Below the pieces are notes generated by a model that saw only the letters and a program-made list of their open reading frames with translations, was not told where the DNA came from and made no database searches. Shown piece after piece: positions 11,470 to 23,892 of a DNA stretch of 64,000 nt (position 1 is the first letter of the stretch; each line of letters starts with the position of its first letter). The stretch is from contig OV277866.1 in assembly GCA_922989275.2 (NCBI GenBank), positions 53,373,246 to 53,437,245 of the forward strand. Direction: 5' to 3'. The position numbers and the translations under genes were made by a program. Source of the DNA: Gari tellinella (lineage: Eukaryota; Mollusca; Bivalvia; Cardiida; Psammobiidae).

Positions 11470-12340
11470 AAGAAATCCTATCGTTGTCTTCTCTGTTTGC
11501 CAGAAAGCAGATATAAATTAAACTGTTAACTATAAATAGATATATACCCTCTTTTGGAATGTTGCAATTAAACCGAACTTTACTGTATATAAACAAGACA
11601 TGGAAACAGACTTTGTCGCCTAGCGACCGTCGGCACAGCAGTACTGTGTCTATATCGATTGTGATCGGGAGCCTGTCGATTTTGATATCCAATAGAGTGA
11701 TAAAATGTGTAAGATACTTACTAAACAGATTATTTGGAACTAGATCATATATCCAAACAGCACCATAAACTTACGATGTACACTTGTACATGTATGCGAG
11801 ACACAGTACTTACAGATTTGCACTTTGATATATGAAATATAATAACCTTCCGTTGTTGGAAATACTTATTTCTAAAAATATCACACGCACTTCAATTAGC
11901 ATACAAAATATTCATGCACGGATCCATCCATTTTCTCAAGGAGTGTGGTGGTAGGGGGTTCAACCGAAATCTCAATGAGTAGGGTGACAATGTTATCGAA
12001 ATGAAATGGGACATACAATTAATTCAATTTTCACTTCTTTTCTTTCCTTGGTGTGCGATTGTCCAATGGGGTTCCGCCCCGCCCCTCTCGATCTGTGCAT
12101 GAAATTACACCATACAGCGTATCAAGTTACGGAATATTGTACAATTAAGAATCGTTAACCTGTTTTTCAACCTGATTGTACTTGATTTTGTATAAATGTT
12201 TTAGTTTGACGAGATACTTGTATTTAACTATATCGACCCGTTTTTTAACGTTTAAACCCGATGTCTGCTTATTTAGCAATGCGACCGTAGAGCATTTGCA
12301 GCAGATTCTTTCTGCACTCAATTCCTCTCCTTTTTAAGCC
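11470..12340. other. No gene recognised
   Basis: Short open frames on both strands lack motifs. Old repeat sequence is possible. Confidence 0.4.
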
Positions 12341-12344
12341 CCCC

Positions 12345-12720
12345 ACCAGGAATTAACTGCATTAACTGCATTAACTGTTTGGACGCTAAACAATTTTTCG
12401 TCTGCAACAATTGTCGCCTGCTGTTTTTCTAAACATATACGTTTGTAAGCTAATCTTTGCATATAACGAGAATATCAGCAGTTTAGAACCTGATGAGATG
12501 CCGAATACTTTGTACAGGGATTTCTATCTAATCAAAAATAAAATGAAAATGAAAACTTAGAAAGGGTCCGAGGTTATAAAGCTTTTTAGTTGAGTCTTAG
12601 ATCGTTCTCTAGTGTTTAGTTGGTCAGATTGGAGCTTATGCTCAAATATGACCCAACAAATGCTTGAGAACGTTCTAAGACTCAATTCATACTCTTTATA
12701 TTATTAAGGCCAGAAACTCC
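12345..12720. repeat. Family D-like remnant and a degenerate inverted repeat
   Basis: AACTGCATTAACTGTTTGG and GTCGCCTGCTGTTT recall family D flanks. TTGAGTCTTAGATCGTTCTC and GAGAACGTTCTAAGACTCAA (12592-12690) form an inverted pair. Confidence 0.45.
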
Positions 12721-12783
12721 TTTAATGATATAGACTCATCAATTATATCCCTTCAAAAATAATAATTTTGAACATTATGCTTG

Positions 12784-13033
12784 TTAACCCTTTGAACCCT
12801 AGTCCCGCCTATAGGCGTCCTTGCAAACCGTGACCATGTCAATAGTACACTTGTCCTATGCAAACAGTGAAGACCCAGATCAGAGGGCTCCGAAGGGAGC
12901 CCTCTGATCAGGGTCTTCACTGTTTGTCATAATGCCAAACATTGACAAAAACAACCCTTAAAAGTCAGAAATGGACTAGACTAAAATGGAAACTGGAATT
13001 GTCCATTTAAAGTTTTAGGGAGGAAAGAGTTAA
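12784..13033. mobile_element. Family C palindromic element (250 bp)
   Basis: TTAACCCTTTGAACCCTAGT and GGGAGGAAAGAGTTAA ends. The hairpin core is CAAACAGTGAAGACCCAGAT, then CAGAGGGCTCCGAAGGGAGC. TTAA edges and CCCTT suggest a piggyBac-like origin. Confidence 0.85.
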
Positions 13034-13184
13034 ATACTGGAATCACGGAGATATATAACTATGAATTAAAACTCAAACTCGGAACCGAAATCGAAACGGG
13101 AAAACAAAGATATGGAGCTTAAAATAATGGTATATATCTTTATTCAAACCAGCTCTAAGAAGAGGATCTATAGGTATCTGTGAG

Positions 13185-13577
13185 TACAGTTCCCCCTTCC
13201 TATAATGACTCCGAACAACGATTCACTCCTTACAACAATGCTTGCCGCTGGTCACTAAACAAGACAATGGTACCTAACCTTTTCACTGTTGCAATATCGT
13301 CTGCTTAAACTTGTCTGCCCTTTTTTTTCAAAGTTTCGTATTGGACATTTTGACAATAGAAACGTAATGACGAGTAACAAACAGTTTGAATCCAGGTCAG
13401 ATGCCACGTTACGCGGTGGCTGGTCTGGGTTCAAACTGTTTGCAAATGTAAGCCAAGTCGTGTTATAGAAGCACTATAATGGGTATTAATATGTCCTCCC
13501 CTAAAACAACTCTGTCCGAACAACACACACACTATTCGTACGCCAATGGGAGTTGTTGTAGAGAGGTAGCACTGGTA
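13185..13577. mobile_element. Family L element, diverged
   Basis: TACAGTTCCCCCTTCC at the left and GTTGTAGAGAGGTAGCACTG at the right. Central hairpin CAGTTTGAATCCAGGTCAGA with its complement. Confidence 0.7.
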
Positions 13578-13685
13578 TATATAAGCATGGAATCATCCAC
13601 TAGGCATAAAATGGTTAAGAACTCAAAAACTTAAGAGAAGCGATAATAGCTTAGCATTATATATTTGCATAATTATTGCATTGCA

Positions 13686-13935
13686 TTAACCCTTTGAACC
13701 CTAGTCCCGCAAATAGGCGTTCTTTTCAAACAATGTATATGTGAAAAGTACACTTGTCTTGTGCAAACAGTGAAGATCCAGATCAGAGGGATCCGAAAGG
13801 AGCCCTCTGATCTGGGTCTTCACTGTTTGTCATAATGCCAAATATTGACAAAAACAACCCTTAAAAGTCAGAAATGGACTTGACTTAAATGGAAACTGGA
13901 ATTGTCATTTAAAGTTTCAGGGAGGAAAGAGTTAA
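13686..13935. mobile_element. Family C palindromic element (250 bp)
   Basis: Same ends and core as 12784-13033, in the same orientation. Confidence 0.85.
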
Positions 13936-14229
13936 GATATATTTTGACTTGAGTCTAGCTGTCTCGCTAAGTATTTGACTCGCCAATTTATCAATTTGGA
14001 AAGAGTCGAAATATTCATAGATGTATATCGTGTTTTTGTCGTAATGTTAGGTGTCCTTTTATATACTATATTTGATATTGCAGTCATAACAAAATTAGAA
14101 GCCGTGACACATATCTCTATTCATACTGTCTGTTTCGGGCTTTACAAAGCGACAGATTGTAATGAGTTATAATCATTTACGCAGGGTTAGACCCATCGAT
14201 AGAGTAAACAAAATTGTTAAATTAGTGTT

Positions 14230-14345
14230 AACCAAATTAGTGTTAACCCCTCCAATGCCTTACCTCGGGGAATTTAGCAAACATTCTGGATCTTGCGGCA
14301 CATGATCAAGATCTAAACTGTTTGACACTCAATTTTTTAAAGTCA
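14230..14345. repeat. Family D-like remnant
   Basis: GTTAACCCCTCCAATGCC followed by GATCAAGATCTAAACTGTTT. Confidence 0.4.
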
Positions 14346-14372
14346 AAAAACCTAAAATTTAAATTCGAGATA

Positions 14373-14937
14373 TTAAAGGCACAATCCCGCTCAACTTGGT
14401 GTTTAAAACGCGCAATTTCTTATATGTGTGCATTTTCTATGTATTAAAACTAAGTGAAATCGAGTGTAAGAAGCCTGACATATGCACCCACTTCGTAAAG
14501 AATCCTACCTAAATGTGTCGAATTCTTATCGTGGTGGTTTACATTATAAGCGGGTTTGTTTACAAATAAGATTACGGGCTGGTTCCGAGAACGCATAAAG
14601 GTCACGTGATTGATTCGGCCGCGACAATGTGTATCATTGCATCAGTTTAACGGCCAAACTTAAAGGAGTTGTCTCTCTTTGGTTGTAAAGCACTCGACTT
14701 GTTGTACAGAATTATGCAAATGAGCTTTACCGAGTATGTCCGTAAATTTTCGTCGCTATTCAAAAATAAACAAACTTGATTACTTGTTTCCACAAATTTC
14801 ACTGTTCGTTAGCAATATTGCTTCAAATATCACCACGTATTACTTCTTTTTATATGGAACGCTTACGATAGTGACATAAATTTCATGTAAGAAAAATGTT
14901 AGATTCTGTTTATGTGGGAGTAATATAGTGGCTTTAA
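14373..14937. repeat. Family J element, copy 2 (about 565 bp)
   Basis: Same ends as copy 1. It differs by a few substitutions and a short deletion near GGTTCCGAGAACGCATAAAG. Confidence 0.8.
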
Positions 14938-15124
14938 AGGAGACGACAATTGTTCGAAGGTAATGACGCCATTGCAATGAAGGGGTAACAGACTTTCACA
15001 GCATGCCACAATCGAATGCATGTAAATTCTTGTGTATTGCATATTATATGTAACCAGTCTTGGAAGAACTTGACAGGGATATTGAATTGAATTGTTTACA
15101 ATTTTTAAACTCTTCATTGTCTTA

Positions 15125-15290
15125 CTACGACTAGTTACTAGTATGTGCAACAGTTTGGATCCTGATCCAAACTATTTTACACGCATTTTGATATAGTTTA
15201 AGTTTAATTACCTAATTTAAACTTGAGAAATAAAAGCAGACGACAATTGTTTAAAATTGATTACATCATGGCAGTGAAGGAGTTGACAAA
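15125..15290. repeat. Family D-like remnant
   Basis: AACAGTTTGGATCCTGATCC hairpin core with GCAGACGACAATTG flank. Confidence 0.45.
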
Positions 15291-15443
15291 AGTTAATAAA
15301 GGACAATAACTCCTGCAATACAACATGAAACTACGAGATAAATTGTCGCCCAGTGCTTTCATTAAAATACTTTGCAAGATACTAAGAGCTCAGTAGTTTT
15401 GGCAAACTATTAACCATTATCATGCTAAACTGTCGCTTGCCTA

Positions 15444-17210
15444 AACAAGAGGGCCAAAATGGCCCTTGATCGCTCACCTGATCATGGTGACATTTAGTTG
15501 GGTTAAGTGATTTCAGACAAGAAGATTGATTAGGAAACTAGGGGTGGGGTCATATTTGATAGGCAAGGGAAGGACAATCTTGAACAATCTCGACAGAGGA
15601 CCTTCAGATGATACTATGTGCCAAATATCTAAGATTTGTCACTATAAAACTCTATGTAAACTGTGATCCACTGGGCTTGTCAATTTTGACCCCAGGGACA
15701 TAATTTTAACAACTTTGATAGAGGATCTGTAGACAATGCTATGTGCCAAATATCTAAGCTCAGTGTACTATGGTTTCAGACAAGAACACTGTTCAAGTTT
15801 TCATTGGAAAAATCTATTTTTAGCTCCGGTGACGTGTTGGTTTTAGAGAAAAAGATGTTTGAAACATTTCACTAAATAACTCTATGTAAAACAGTGACCC
15901 ATTGGGCGGGGCCAATTTTGACCCTAGGGACAATCTGTATCTGTATCAATACGTCGTAGAATCCTAAAAGGCTGTTACACGACGGGTAAGAAGAGTCGCC
16001 AAATTTTTGGCGATAATCTCGTAGGGCTGTTTTGAAAGCCTCTACGGAATCAGCATGCACTGTGCTGTCTGGCAGTTTGTTCCATTGTATCACTGTGTCT
16101 ACAAAGAACGAATGTTTGTATTGATGGGTCTTGCTATTTGGTACTGTGAGCCCTCTTGTATTGTTTCATACTTGATTTTCTATTATATTATTTGTACAAG
16201 GGACAATACAAAAGTATCACAATACAACACTTATAATGTGTACTAAGTTTGAAGACAATATCATGAATAGTTTTCAATACAAGAGCCCCATGGGGCATAT
16301 TCGCTCACCTGAGAATAATTGAAAAAATGGAGTTATTGAATTATGTCCAGGACTGACCTAGATATGCAACAGACCGGAACAATTTGAACAAAATATGTAA
16401 AGTATATTTAAAAGTGTCACCATACAGAATATAAAAGCTCTGGCCATATTAGTTTCAGAGAAGAAGATGTTTGAAAATTTCACTATATAACTCTATGTAA
16501 AACAGTGACCCCCGGGGCGGGGCCAATTTTGACCCTAGGGGCATAATTTGAACAAACTTAATAGAGGACCTGTAGGCGATGATATGTGCCATATGTCTAA
16601 GCTCTGGCCCTTGTAGTTTCAGACAAGAAGATTTTTTAAGTTTTCATTGAAAAAATCTATTTTTAGCTCCTGTGACCTAGTTATGCAACCGACCACAACC
16701 ATTTGAACAATTTTGGTAAAGGACATCTAGAAGTGTCTCCATGCCAAATATCAAAGCTCTGGCTACATTGGTTTCAGAGAAGAAGACGTTTGAAAATTTC
16801 ACTATATAACTCTATGTAAAACTGTGACCCCTGGGGCGGGGCCAATTTTGACCCCTGGGGCATAATTTGAACAAACTTGATAGAGGACCTGTAGATGATG
16901 CTATGTGCCAAATATCTAAGCTCTGGCCCTTGCAGTTTTTGACAAGAAGATTTTTTAAGATTTCCTTATGTTTTGAATTTGGTTGCCATGGCAACCAGAG
17001 TTATGCATTGTTTTTAATTCTTTGAACAAATTTAAAAGAGCTTGACCCAAAGAACATTTCTGTAAAGTTTGGTTGAATTCTGTCAAGGGGTATAGGAGGA
17101 GATGTCATTTGAAGCAATTGTTAACGACGACGCACATACGCACGACGACGGACCCCGGACACAGGGCCATCCCAATAGCTCACCTTTGGCTCAGGTGAGC
17201 TAAAAATGGC
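15444..17210. repeat. Family I repeats (GCTCACCTGAG), two overlapping copies
   Basis: Heads at 15444 (CAAGAGGGCCAAAATGGCCC) and 16280 (CAAGAGCCCCATGGGGCATA), and one tail at about 17160-17210 (AATAGCTCACC, GGCTCAGGTGAGCTAAAAA). The body repeats GCCAAATATCTAAGCTCTGG and AACTCTATGTAAAAC. A LINE fragment interrupts the first copy. Confidence 0.75.
15872..16100 (-). pseudogene. LINE 3' remnant (C-terminal RT region)
   Basis: MIQWNKLPDSTVHADSVEAF and then KTALRDYRQ match the extreme C-terminus of Jockey/CR1-like ORF2 proteins. It sits between two copies of a family I repeat. Confidence 0.65.
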
Positions 17211-18100
17211 GTGTTCAAAGAAAAAATTCTCAATTAAGAGACCAAAGAATCAAGTTAAGGTTCATGTAATGTCCCTGTACGAGAAAGAAATACCCAAATT
17301 TGAAAAGTTGCATTACTCAATAACTATACCACATTGGCTAAAAATATTTGCACACAGTATAAATAATTAGTCAATGAAAAGTAGCATGCCTAAATTTTCA
17401 TTAATATAAGTGTACTTGTGATGTCAGAAGATCCAAAAGTAACGAACATGGAGTGAAAATAGCCTCTTCAGCAGAATATATCAAACCACTTAATGGCACG
17501 TATTTTTGGAAATCTGGTAGAATACATACAAAGAACCCATTACATACTGGGTACTCCTACACAGAATGTCTTACAAAAGTCAGAAAACCCCCTTGTAATT
17601 GGCCCTTAGAATATCCCATGCTTGATTCAAGGGCAGCCATTTGCATTTTACAAATATTTATACATGTACATGTAATAATGTTTGACAGAGGCTCGTGTTG
17701 CCCACCATACTTTGGAAAAAATAAGTAGTCCCCCATGGAAAAATAGTGTTGTCCTTGAAAATTGTCAAATATTCCATGACTTCTTCTGTTGTTATTTGAG
17801 TGGATTTCGTCAGGATTTTGGTCCTACTACCTCATGTAAAGCATATTCTTCAAGATAGAGGAAGGATTTGTTGAATTTCAGTACAGAAAATTTGCTTCAC
17901 ATTTTGGTGCAAATCCAAACATATTGTTCAAAATCAAGATACACAGTTTTCCTTTCAAATTGTAAGCTATCTCATAAGCTTGTTCATTTCAATACGAACA
18001 TTTTGATATGAAATTATGCAACATTGCTCCATAAATGACCAAACAATCACCTTTCAAAAATGCACCAAAAAACACTTTACAAGAACCTTAAAAAGGGGCA
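17211..18100. other. No gene recognised
   Basis: AT-rich; an open frame at 17453-17728 has no recognisable motif. Confidence 0.4.
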
Positions 18101-18778
18101 TATTTCTGTCAAATTTGGCGCAAGCGTTATGAAACACAATGATTTTAAGAAATCTTGTAGAGGGTCATCAATTGACCAATTGTGTAAAATTATTTTGAAT
18201 TTAGACCAGTAGTTTCAGAGAAGAAGATTTTTAAAGTTTTTACTATACAGTAACACAAGGAAAACGTGCCCCACCTACTGGCGGCCATGTTTTTTTAGAT
18301 GTCAAAATAATTTTATCAAATCTGGTAGAGGGTCACCAATGGATCGTTTTTGACAAGAAGATTTTTAAAGTTTTCACTACATAGCCATATAAAGAAAATC
18401 TGCCCCACCCACTAGCGGCCATATTTCTTAAGATAGGAAAATTATTTTGAGAAATCTGATAGAGCCTCACCAATGCCACATTTTGGTAAAATTATTTTTA
18501 ATTCGGACCTGTAGTTTTTGACAAGAAGATTTTTTTTTAAAAAGTTCAATTGGTTGATTGGTTGCCATGGCAACCACAATTTCAATTGGATGAACTATAT
18601 TTGAAGAAATCTTAGAGAGTACCTTACAAGGAACAATCCTACGAAGTTTTGATGATATTGGCCCAGTGGTTTCCAAGAAGAAGATCTTTGAAGAAAAAGT
18701 TTGACGACGGAAGACTATGGACGGCGGACACAGGGGGATGACTAGCTCACCGTGGCACTTCGTGCCAGGTGAGCTAAA
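18101..18778. repeat. Family I-related repeat
   Basis: AAGAAGATTTTTAAAGTTTT recurs three times, and the tail is CTAGCTCACCGTGGCACTTC, then CAGGTGAGCTAAAAA. Confidence 0.65.
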
Positions 18779-18889
18779 AAGGCAAATGTCCTGGAAAAAC
18801 GGACTGAGTGACGGACCGACGGACTGACAATGTGATTCCTATATAGCCCCCCACCACAGGTGTGGTTGTTCACAATATTTTACAAAATA

Positions 18890-19035
18890 ACAAACAGTGT
18901 AGACCCAGATAAGAGGGCTCCTTAGGGAACCTTCTGACCAGTGTCTACACTGTTTGCATGGGACATGTGTACTCTTGATAGGTATATTTGTTAATGAGGA
19001 ATATACTGGGGGCTAGGGTTCAATGTGTTAACCAG
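18890..19035. repeat. Family C core remnant
   Basis: AACAGTGTAGACCCAGATAA with its near complement, then GGGTTCAATGTGTTAA. Confidence 0.55.
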
Positions 19036-19093
19036 GGTTAGGGTTAGTGTTATATTACCCTAACCCAATATAGGGGTCGTAATATAGAGGTTT

Positions 19094-19272
19094 ACACAGT
19101 AAAACCTCTCTATTCCGAACACTAAAAAGACAGCTAATTGTTTTTAAAAACGACAGGCGATAGCTCAAAGTGAGCTTTCTCTTTTATTTTCACCTTGCTT
19201 TCAGCAGTCACCTACTTTAAACACAAAATAATGAATTAAATTTAGTGGTTGTTATAGAGAGGTTTTACCATA
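19094..19272. mobile_element. Family B element
   Basis: ACAGTAAAACCTCTCTATTC and AGAGAGGTTTTACCATA ends; the hairpin is partly degenerate. Confidence 0.75.
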
Positions 19273-19499
19273 TAGAGAGTACTAAAGGCAAATAGAAACG
19301 AGACAAGAGGGTTACATTTATAAATGTATGTCTTTAATGTTTTTATCATATGGCAGACCTATGTTACATTTGCAGATAAATAACTTTTAATATAACAGAA
19401 GTAAATTACATTCAACTTATAAATTCAATACAGTAATCATACAAGTGATGTCAACAGAAAATGGCTGTTACATATATAATAACCCCCTTCACTGCCATG

Positions 19500-19720
19500 A
19501 TGCCATCAATTTTAAACATTTTTCGTCTGGAGCCCTACATTGAAAGGAGTGTCAAACAGTATGGATCTTCAAGATCCATATTGTTTTCCAACAACCATTG
19601 TACCGGACATTGTACCCGGGGTAAGGCAGTGAAGCAAGTTACATTCATAAAATTATAAATTCAAACAGTAATCATACAAGAGGTGTCAATTTAGCTGACA
19701 GTTCTAAATGATATCTATTA
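19500..19720. repeat. Diverged short hairpin (CAAACAGTATGGATCTTCAA)
   Basis: A small palindrome at 19553-19587 with flanks resembling family D. Confidence 0.4.
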
Positions 19721-19967
19721 ACCCTTTCCCCCATAGAAGCGCCTATTAGCACATTGGATATATTCTTCCATTGAAGGAAATAGTTCCGATTTATACATTC
19801 ATGAACATTTACCACGATAACTATTTTCTATATTCTAGCTGATGGTAGCTTAAAGCAGGCTGAAAGTAAAGCAGAATGTGCCTTAAAGCACATTCTGCTT
19901 TACTTTCAACCTGCTTTAAGTGGACGCATATTTTCAAAACTAGAAACAGGCTATGGGATAAAGGGTT
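19719..19967. mobile_element. Family A palindromic element
   Basis: TTAACCCTTTCCCCCATAG and CTATGGGATAAAGGGTTAA ends. The core hairpin is GCTTAAAGCAGGCTGAAAGT, then AAAGCAGAATGTGCC. Confidence 0.85.
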
Positions 19968-20082
19968 AACTCATGACAATCACATGACTCAATGATAAGT
20001 GATTAGAGTGAGGGGATTCCCTCTAAGTAGGTGAAGTATTTCCAACACTTAAATCCTTATAGATCTATCTCCATTAATCTTT

Positions 20083-20330
20083 TACCCATACCTTTTTGCA
20101 CTATAATTTATTCCTCCACTGAAGAAAATAAGCACACTTTTTCAGTCATGAATATGTGTCATAAGAAAAAAACACCTATATTCTAGCAGATGGTAGCTTA
20201 AAGCAGGCTGAAAGTAAAGCTTAATGTGCCTGAAGGCGTATTCTACTTTTCTGCTTTATCACAACCTGCTTTAAGTGGTCACCTGTTTTCAAGACAAGAA
20301 ACATATGCTATAGAATATAGTGGTAAGCCC
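20083..20330. mobile_element. Family A element, diverged ends
   Basis: AATCTTTTACCCATACC at the left, and the hairpin with a GCTTTATCACAACCTGCTTT arm. Confidence 0.7.
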
Positions 20331-20372
20331 TATAATGTTACTACTTCTTAGAATGGTCTAAAAAGATAATAT

Positions 20373-20590
20373 TAACCCTTTACCCCATAGCTTGTTTTCA
20401 GTTTTGAAGACAAATTATTTTGAAAGTAGGCTGAAAGTAAAGCAGAATAGACCTTAAGGTACATTCTGCTCTACTATCAGCCTGATTTAAGCCACAATCT
20501 GCTACGATATAGAAAATATTTCTTATCGTGCATATTCAGGAGTGTAAAGTGGAGGAATAAATGAAGGGCATAAAAAGGCATTTTCTTGGA
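20373..20590. mobile_element. Family A element, reversed
   Basis: TTAACCCTTTACCCCATAGC at the left; GCAGAATAGACC / GGTACATTCTGC hairpin. Confidence 0.75.
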
Positions 20591-20794
20591 GTAGTGGGTT
20601 ATGAATAGTCACAAATAAGGCTTTGATCATGCCAATGGTAAAATATTGACAGTTTAAGTCTTCTCTCTTATATGAAGTATTTGAGATAGTATAATAAAAT
20701 GGCACAATTAACACATCAAATTGCTCTTAGAAATTATATGAGTGTATGAGTATAATCAATGTATGAGTATTGACTCTTACAATGCCACGGACTG

Positions 20795-20930
20795 TTTATA
20801 ATATACTCATTACATTTGCAAACAGTATGTACCCAGATCAGAGGGCTCCTATAGCCCTCACTGACAAACATGATTGACAAGAAATATGGACAACCAATAA
20901 CTCAAATGGTTTTAACCCTTTCCCTGATAA
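20795..20930. repeat. Family C remnant
   Basis: GCAAACAGTATGTACCCAGA, then TCAGAGGGCTCC, with a truncated partner arm. Confidence 0.5.
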
Positions 20931-21072
20931 TAGTGCTTTATAGCACGTTTAGTTTATTACTCCACTGAAGAAAATAGTTCCAATTTAATCAGGCATTCTG
21001 CTTTACTTTCAACCTGCTTTAAGAAGTCACCTATCTTCAAAACTAGAAACATGCTATGGGGTAAAGGGTTAA
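20913..21072. mobile_element. Family A element, one hairpin arm deleted
   Basis: TTAACCCTTTCCCTGATAAT and CTATGGGGTAAAGGGTTAA ends; only the CATTCTGCTTTACTTTCAAC arm remains. Confidence 0.7.
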
Positions 21073-21242
21073 CAGATAGAGAAAGAATTTAACTTTTGAT
21101 AATTACTAAACAATGTATAGTCAATATCGTACCAAACGACCACTCAATTAAAGAATATGGAAAGTTTGTAATATAAGTAGTTGCTTAATACAGGATAAAA
21201 TAATGCAGAGAGCTTCTTTTAGATCTTTCTGCATCATTTTAT

Positions 21243-21497
21243 CCTTAACCAATTACCCCATAGCCTTTTTCAAGATTTTAAGACAGGCAACCACTTAAAG
21301 CAGGTTGGAAGTAAAGCAGAATGCGCCTATGGGCGCATTCTGCTTTACTTTCAGCCTGCTTTAAGCTATCATCTGATAGAATATAGAAAATATTTCTTTT
21401 GCTACATATTTCTGACTGTATAAATTGGAACTATTTTCTTCAGTGGAGGAATAAATTAAAGTCGTAAAAAGGTGTACTTATGGGGGTAGTGGGTTAA
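21243..21497. mobile_element. Family A element, reversed
   Basis: CTTAACCAATTACCCCATAG and TATGGGGGTAGTGGGTTAA ends; perfect core arms around GCGCCTATGGGCGC. Confidence 0.8.
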
Positions 21498-21555
21498 CAG
21501 TCGTGTAACAGTTTTGATTCTGTAAACTTAAGAAAACAATGATAACAATTATACA

Positions 21556-22036
21556 ACAAGAGGCCCATGGGCCATATTTCCCTCGCCTGAGAATAGCTCA
21601 CAAGATGGAGATAGTGATCTATGTCCTGGGCGGTGTCATTTCTTACCCCAGGGGCATAGTTCGAACAATTTTGATAGAGAACATGTAGATGAGGCTATGT
21701 GCCAAATATCTAAGCTCAGGGTTATGGGGTTTTAGATGAGAAGATTTTTTAAGTTTCAATTGAAAAAATCTATTTTTAGCTCCTGTGACCTAGATATGCA
21801 ACAGACCGAAACCATTTTATCAAAATAGGTAAAGGTCATCTAGAAGTGTCACTATGCCAAATATCAAAGCTCTGGCCATATTAGTTTTAGAGAAGAAGAC
21901 ATTTGAAAAATTCACAAAATAACTCTATGTAAAACTGTGTTAACGACGACGCTTGACGGACAACTGATTATGGACACCGGACACAGGGCCATCCCAATAG
22001 CTCACCATAAAGCCTTTGGCTCAGATGAGCTAAAAA
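21556..22036. repeat. Family I repeat, short copy
   Basis: CAAGAGGCCCATGGGCCATA head and GGCTCAGATGAGCTAAAAA tail. Confidence 0.75.
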
Positions 22037-22081
22037 CAGTATATACACAGTTCACCACAGTGCAGTACAGTATCATTATAT

Positions 22082-22240
22082 AACCCTTTACCCCATAGAA
22101 ACACCTTTTATCACATTTAATTTATTCATCCAATACAGAAAATAGTTCATTATAGGCGCATTCGGCTTTACTTTCTTCCAGCTAAGATGTCACCTAACAT
22201 CCTCAAAACTAGAAACAGGCTTTTGTGTAAAGGGTGAAAG
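22082..22240. mobile_element. Family A element, internally deleted
   Basis: AACCCTTTACCCCATAGAAA left end; right end GGCTTTTGTGTAAAGGGT. Confidence 0.6.
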
Positions 22241-22304
22241 CAGAGCTAGAAAGTTTTTCCTTGTTATGCCTTGCTTTAAGCAACTACTTGTCTTAAATAT
22301 TGTA

Positions 22305-22452
22305 GGTAATCCGATAACTCATATGTATGCAGTAAACCACTCTTATACAGTCCACTACCCCAAACAGTCAATCCGACTGATTGGGGTAGTGGACTGTATA
22401 AGAGTGGTTTACTGCATACATATGAGTTATCTGATTACCTGCCTTTCATACA
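22305..22452. mobile_element. Foldback element with 63-bp arms between 12-bp direct repeats
   Basis: 22305-22439 is a near-perfect inverted repeat (arm starts GGTAATC, ends GGGGTAGTGGACTG on the far side) with at most a few unpaired central bases. TTAAATATTGTA flanks it at 22293-22304 and 22453-22464. Confidence 0.7.
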
Positions 22453-22710
22453 TTAAATATTGTAAACAAGCTATGGGGAAAAGGGTTAAAACCACAACAA
22501 AAGGTTCAGCTTAAAGCAAAGAGCTTTATGCTTTACCTTCATATTGCTCATTTTAAGCAGATTTTAAGAAGTCATCTGCCTTATCACTTAAATAAAGCCT
22601 TCTGTAGGTCCAACAGTTTAAACACTAAAGCTAATCACATTCCCTGTAACAAAACTTATAATTATTAAGACCAAAGCTTTACTGTCTTTAAGTGTGTTAA
22701 CCAATCAAAC

Positions 22711-22964
22711 TAGAAGTAAAACCTCTCTATTATGGACCACTAAAACAAAGGCTAATTGAATGTATTATAATTATTATTATAATATGTATGTATTATTATT
22801 ATTTTGTATTTATGAAAGGTGACAACTTAACGCAAGGTGTCAGTAAAACAGAAAGCTCCTTAAAAGCTTTCTGTTTTACTGTCACATTGCTTTAAGCTGT
22901 CACCTGTCGTAAATACCTAATAATAAACACAAGTTAGTAGTCATAATTGAGGGGTTTTGCTGTA
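22711..22964. mobile_element. Family B element with an ATT-rich insertion
   Basis: AGTAAAACCTCTCTATTATG and GAGGGGTTTTGCTGTA ends; hairpin AAACAGAAAGCTCC / AAAGCTTTCTGTTT. Confidence 0.75.
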
Positions 22965-23193
22965 TAAGCTAAAGTCAGATTCAGCTCAAGTTTTATAAGT
23001 TAAAACTGTCATTAATATTAACCGAATAAGACAATACAGAATAAAGTCAATTATTGCACAAGCCCCATGTCTAGAAAATTTCCCATGCCACATAAAACTG
23101 ACCCCATCACATATGACAAAGGAGAAAGATCAAACATCTAAACTTAATTCTGACCTAACAGTCATGATTATAAGGCATTTTCAAATAACGTAC

Positions 23194-23632
23194 CAGGGCT
23201 CCATATAAAGAGGGAGTAAACTGAACAAATCCAACATTTTCTCACTCATTTTAACACCAACTCATATGGTGTTACAACTCATTAGAATCTTCTCAAAGAG
23301 ACGATTCTAATAAGTAGTTACACCATAGGGTTTAACCTATTACCCCATAGCCTATTACAAGTATTGAAGATAGGTGACCTCTTAAAGCAGGTTGAAAGTA
23401 AAGCAGAATGCGCTTTAAGGCGCATTCTGCTTTACTTTCAGCCTGCTGTAAGCCACTGTCTGCTAGGATATAGAAACTATTGCTTATGGTATATTCTTGA
23501 CTTTATAGTCTGGAACTTCTTTCTTCAGTGGAGGAATGAATTCAAGCCGTAAAAAGGCATATTTATAGGGCAACCGGTTAATGCAGACATGAAGATTTTA
23601 ATTCTTGAAATACTCCCTTTATCTGGAGCCCT
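23194..23632. mobile_element. Family F element split by a family A element
   Basis: CAGGGCTCCATATAAAGAGG at the left and CCTTTATCTGGAGCCCT at the right. The F sequence GGGTTTAATGCAGA, intact in other copies, is broken at TTAA by the family A element. Confidence 0.85.
23330..23583. mobile_element. Family A element inserted in family F
   Basis: Reversed family A between duplicated TTAA (GTTTAACCTATTACCCCATA ... GGTTAATGCAGA). Core arms are perfect around GCGCTTTAAGGCGC. Confidence 0.88.
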
Positions 23633-23892
23633 AATGTACAGTTCTGTCAGACTGAAACTATTCATGTAGAGTAGACAGATAAAACAATAATAGCATAATT
23701 AAAGCTTGTGGTGAAATACTGGAACAATTCCCTAGTAGAACACTGTTAAAAGACCAATCTTAGACAACAATGGTGATTTAAAAACATGTGCTCAAAACAT
23801 TCTACATACAGCTACCAACCAAAACAAATAAAAGCATAATTATGTACAACTTCCGGCATATAAACAAAAACAAATAAAACAGCATAATTATG

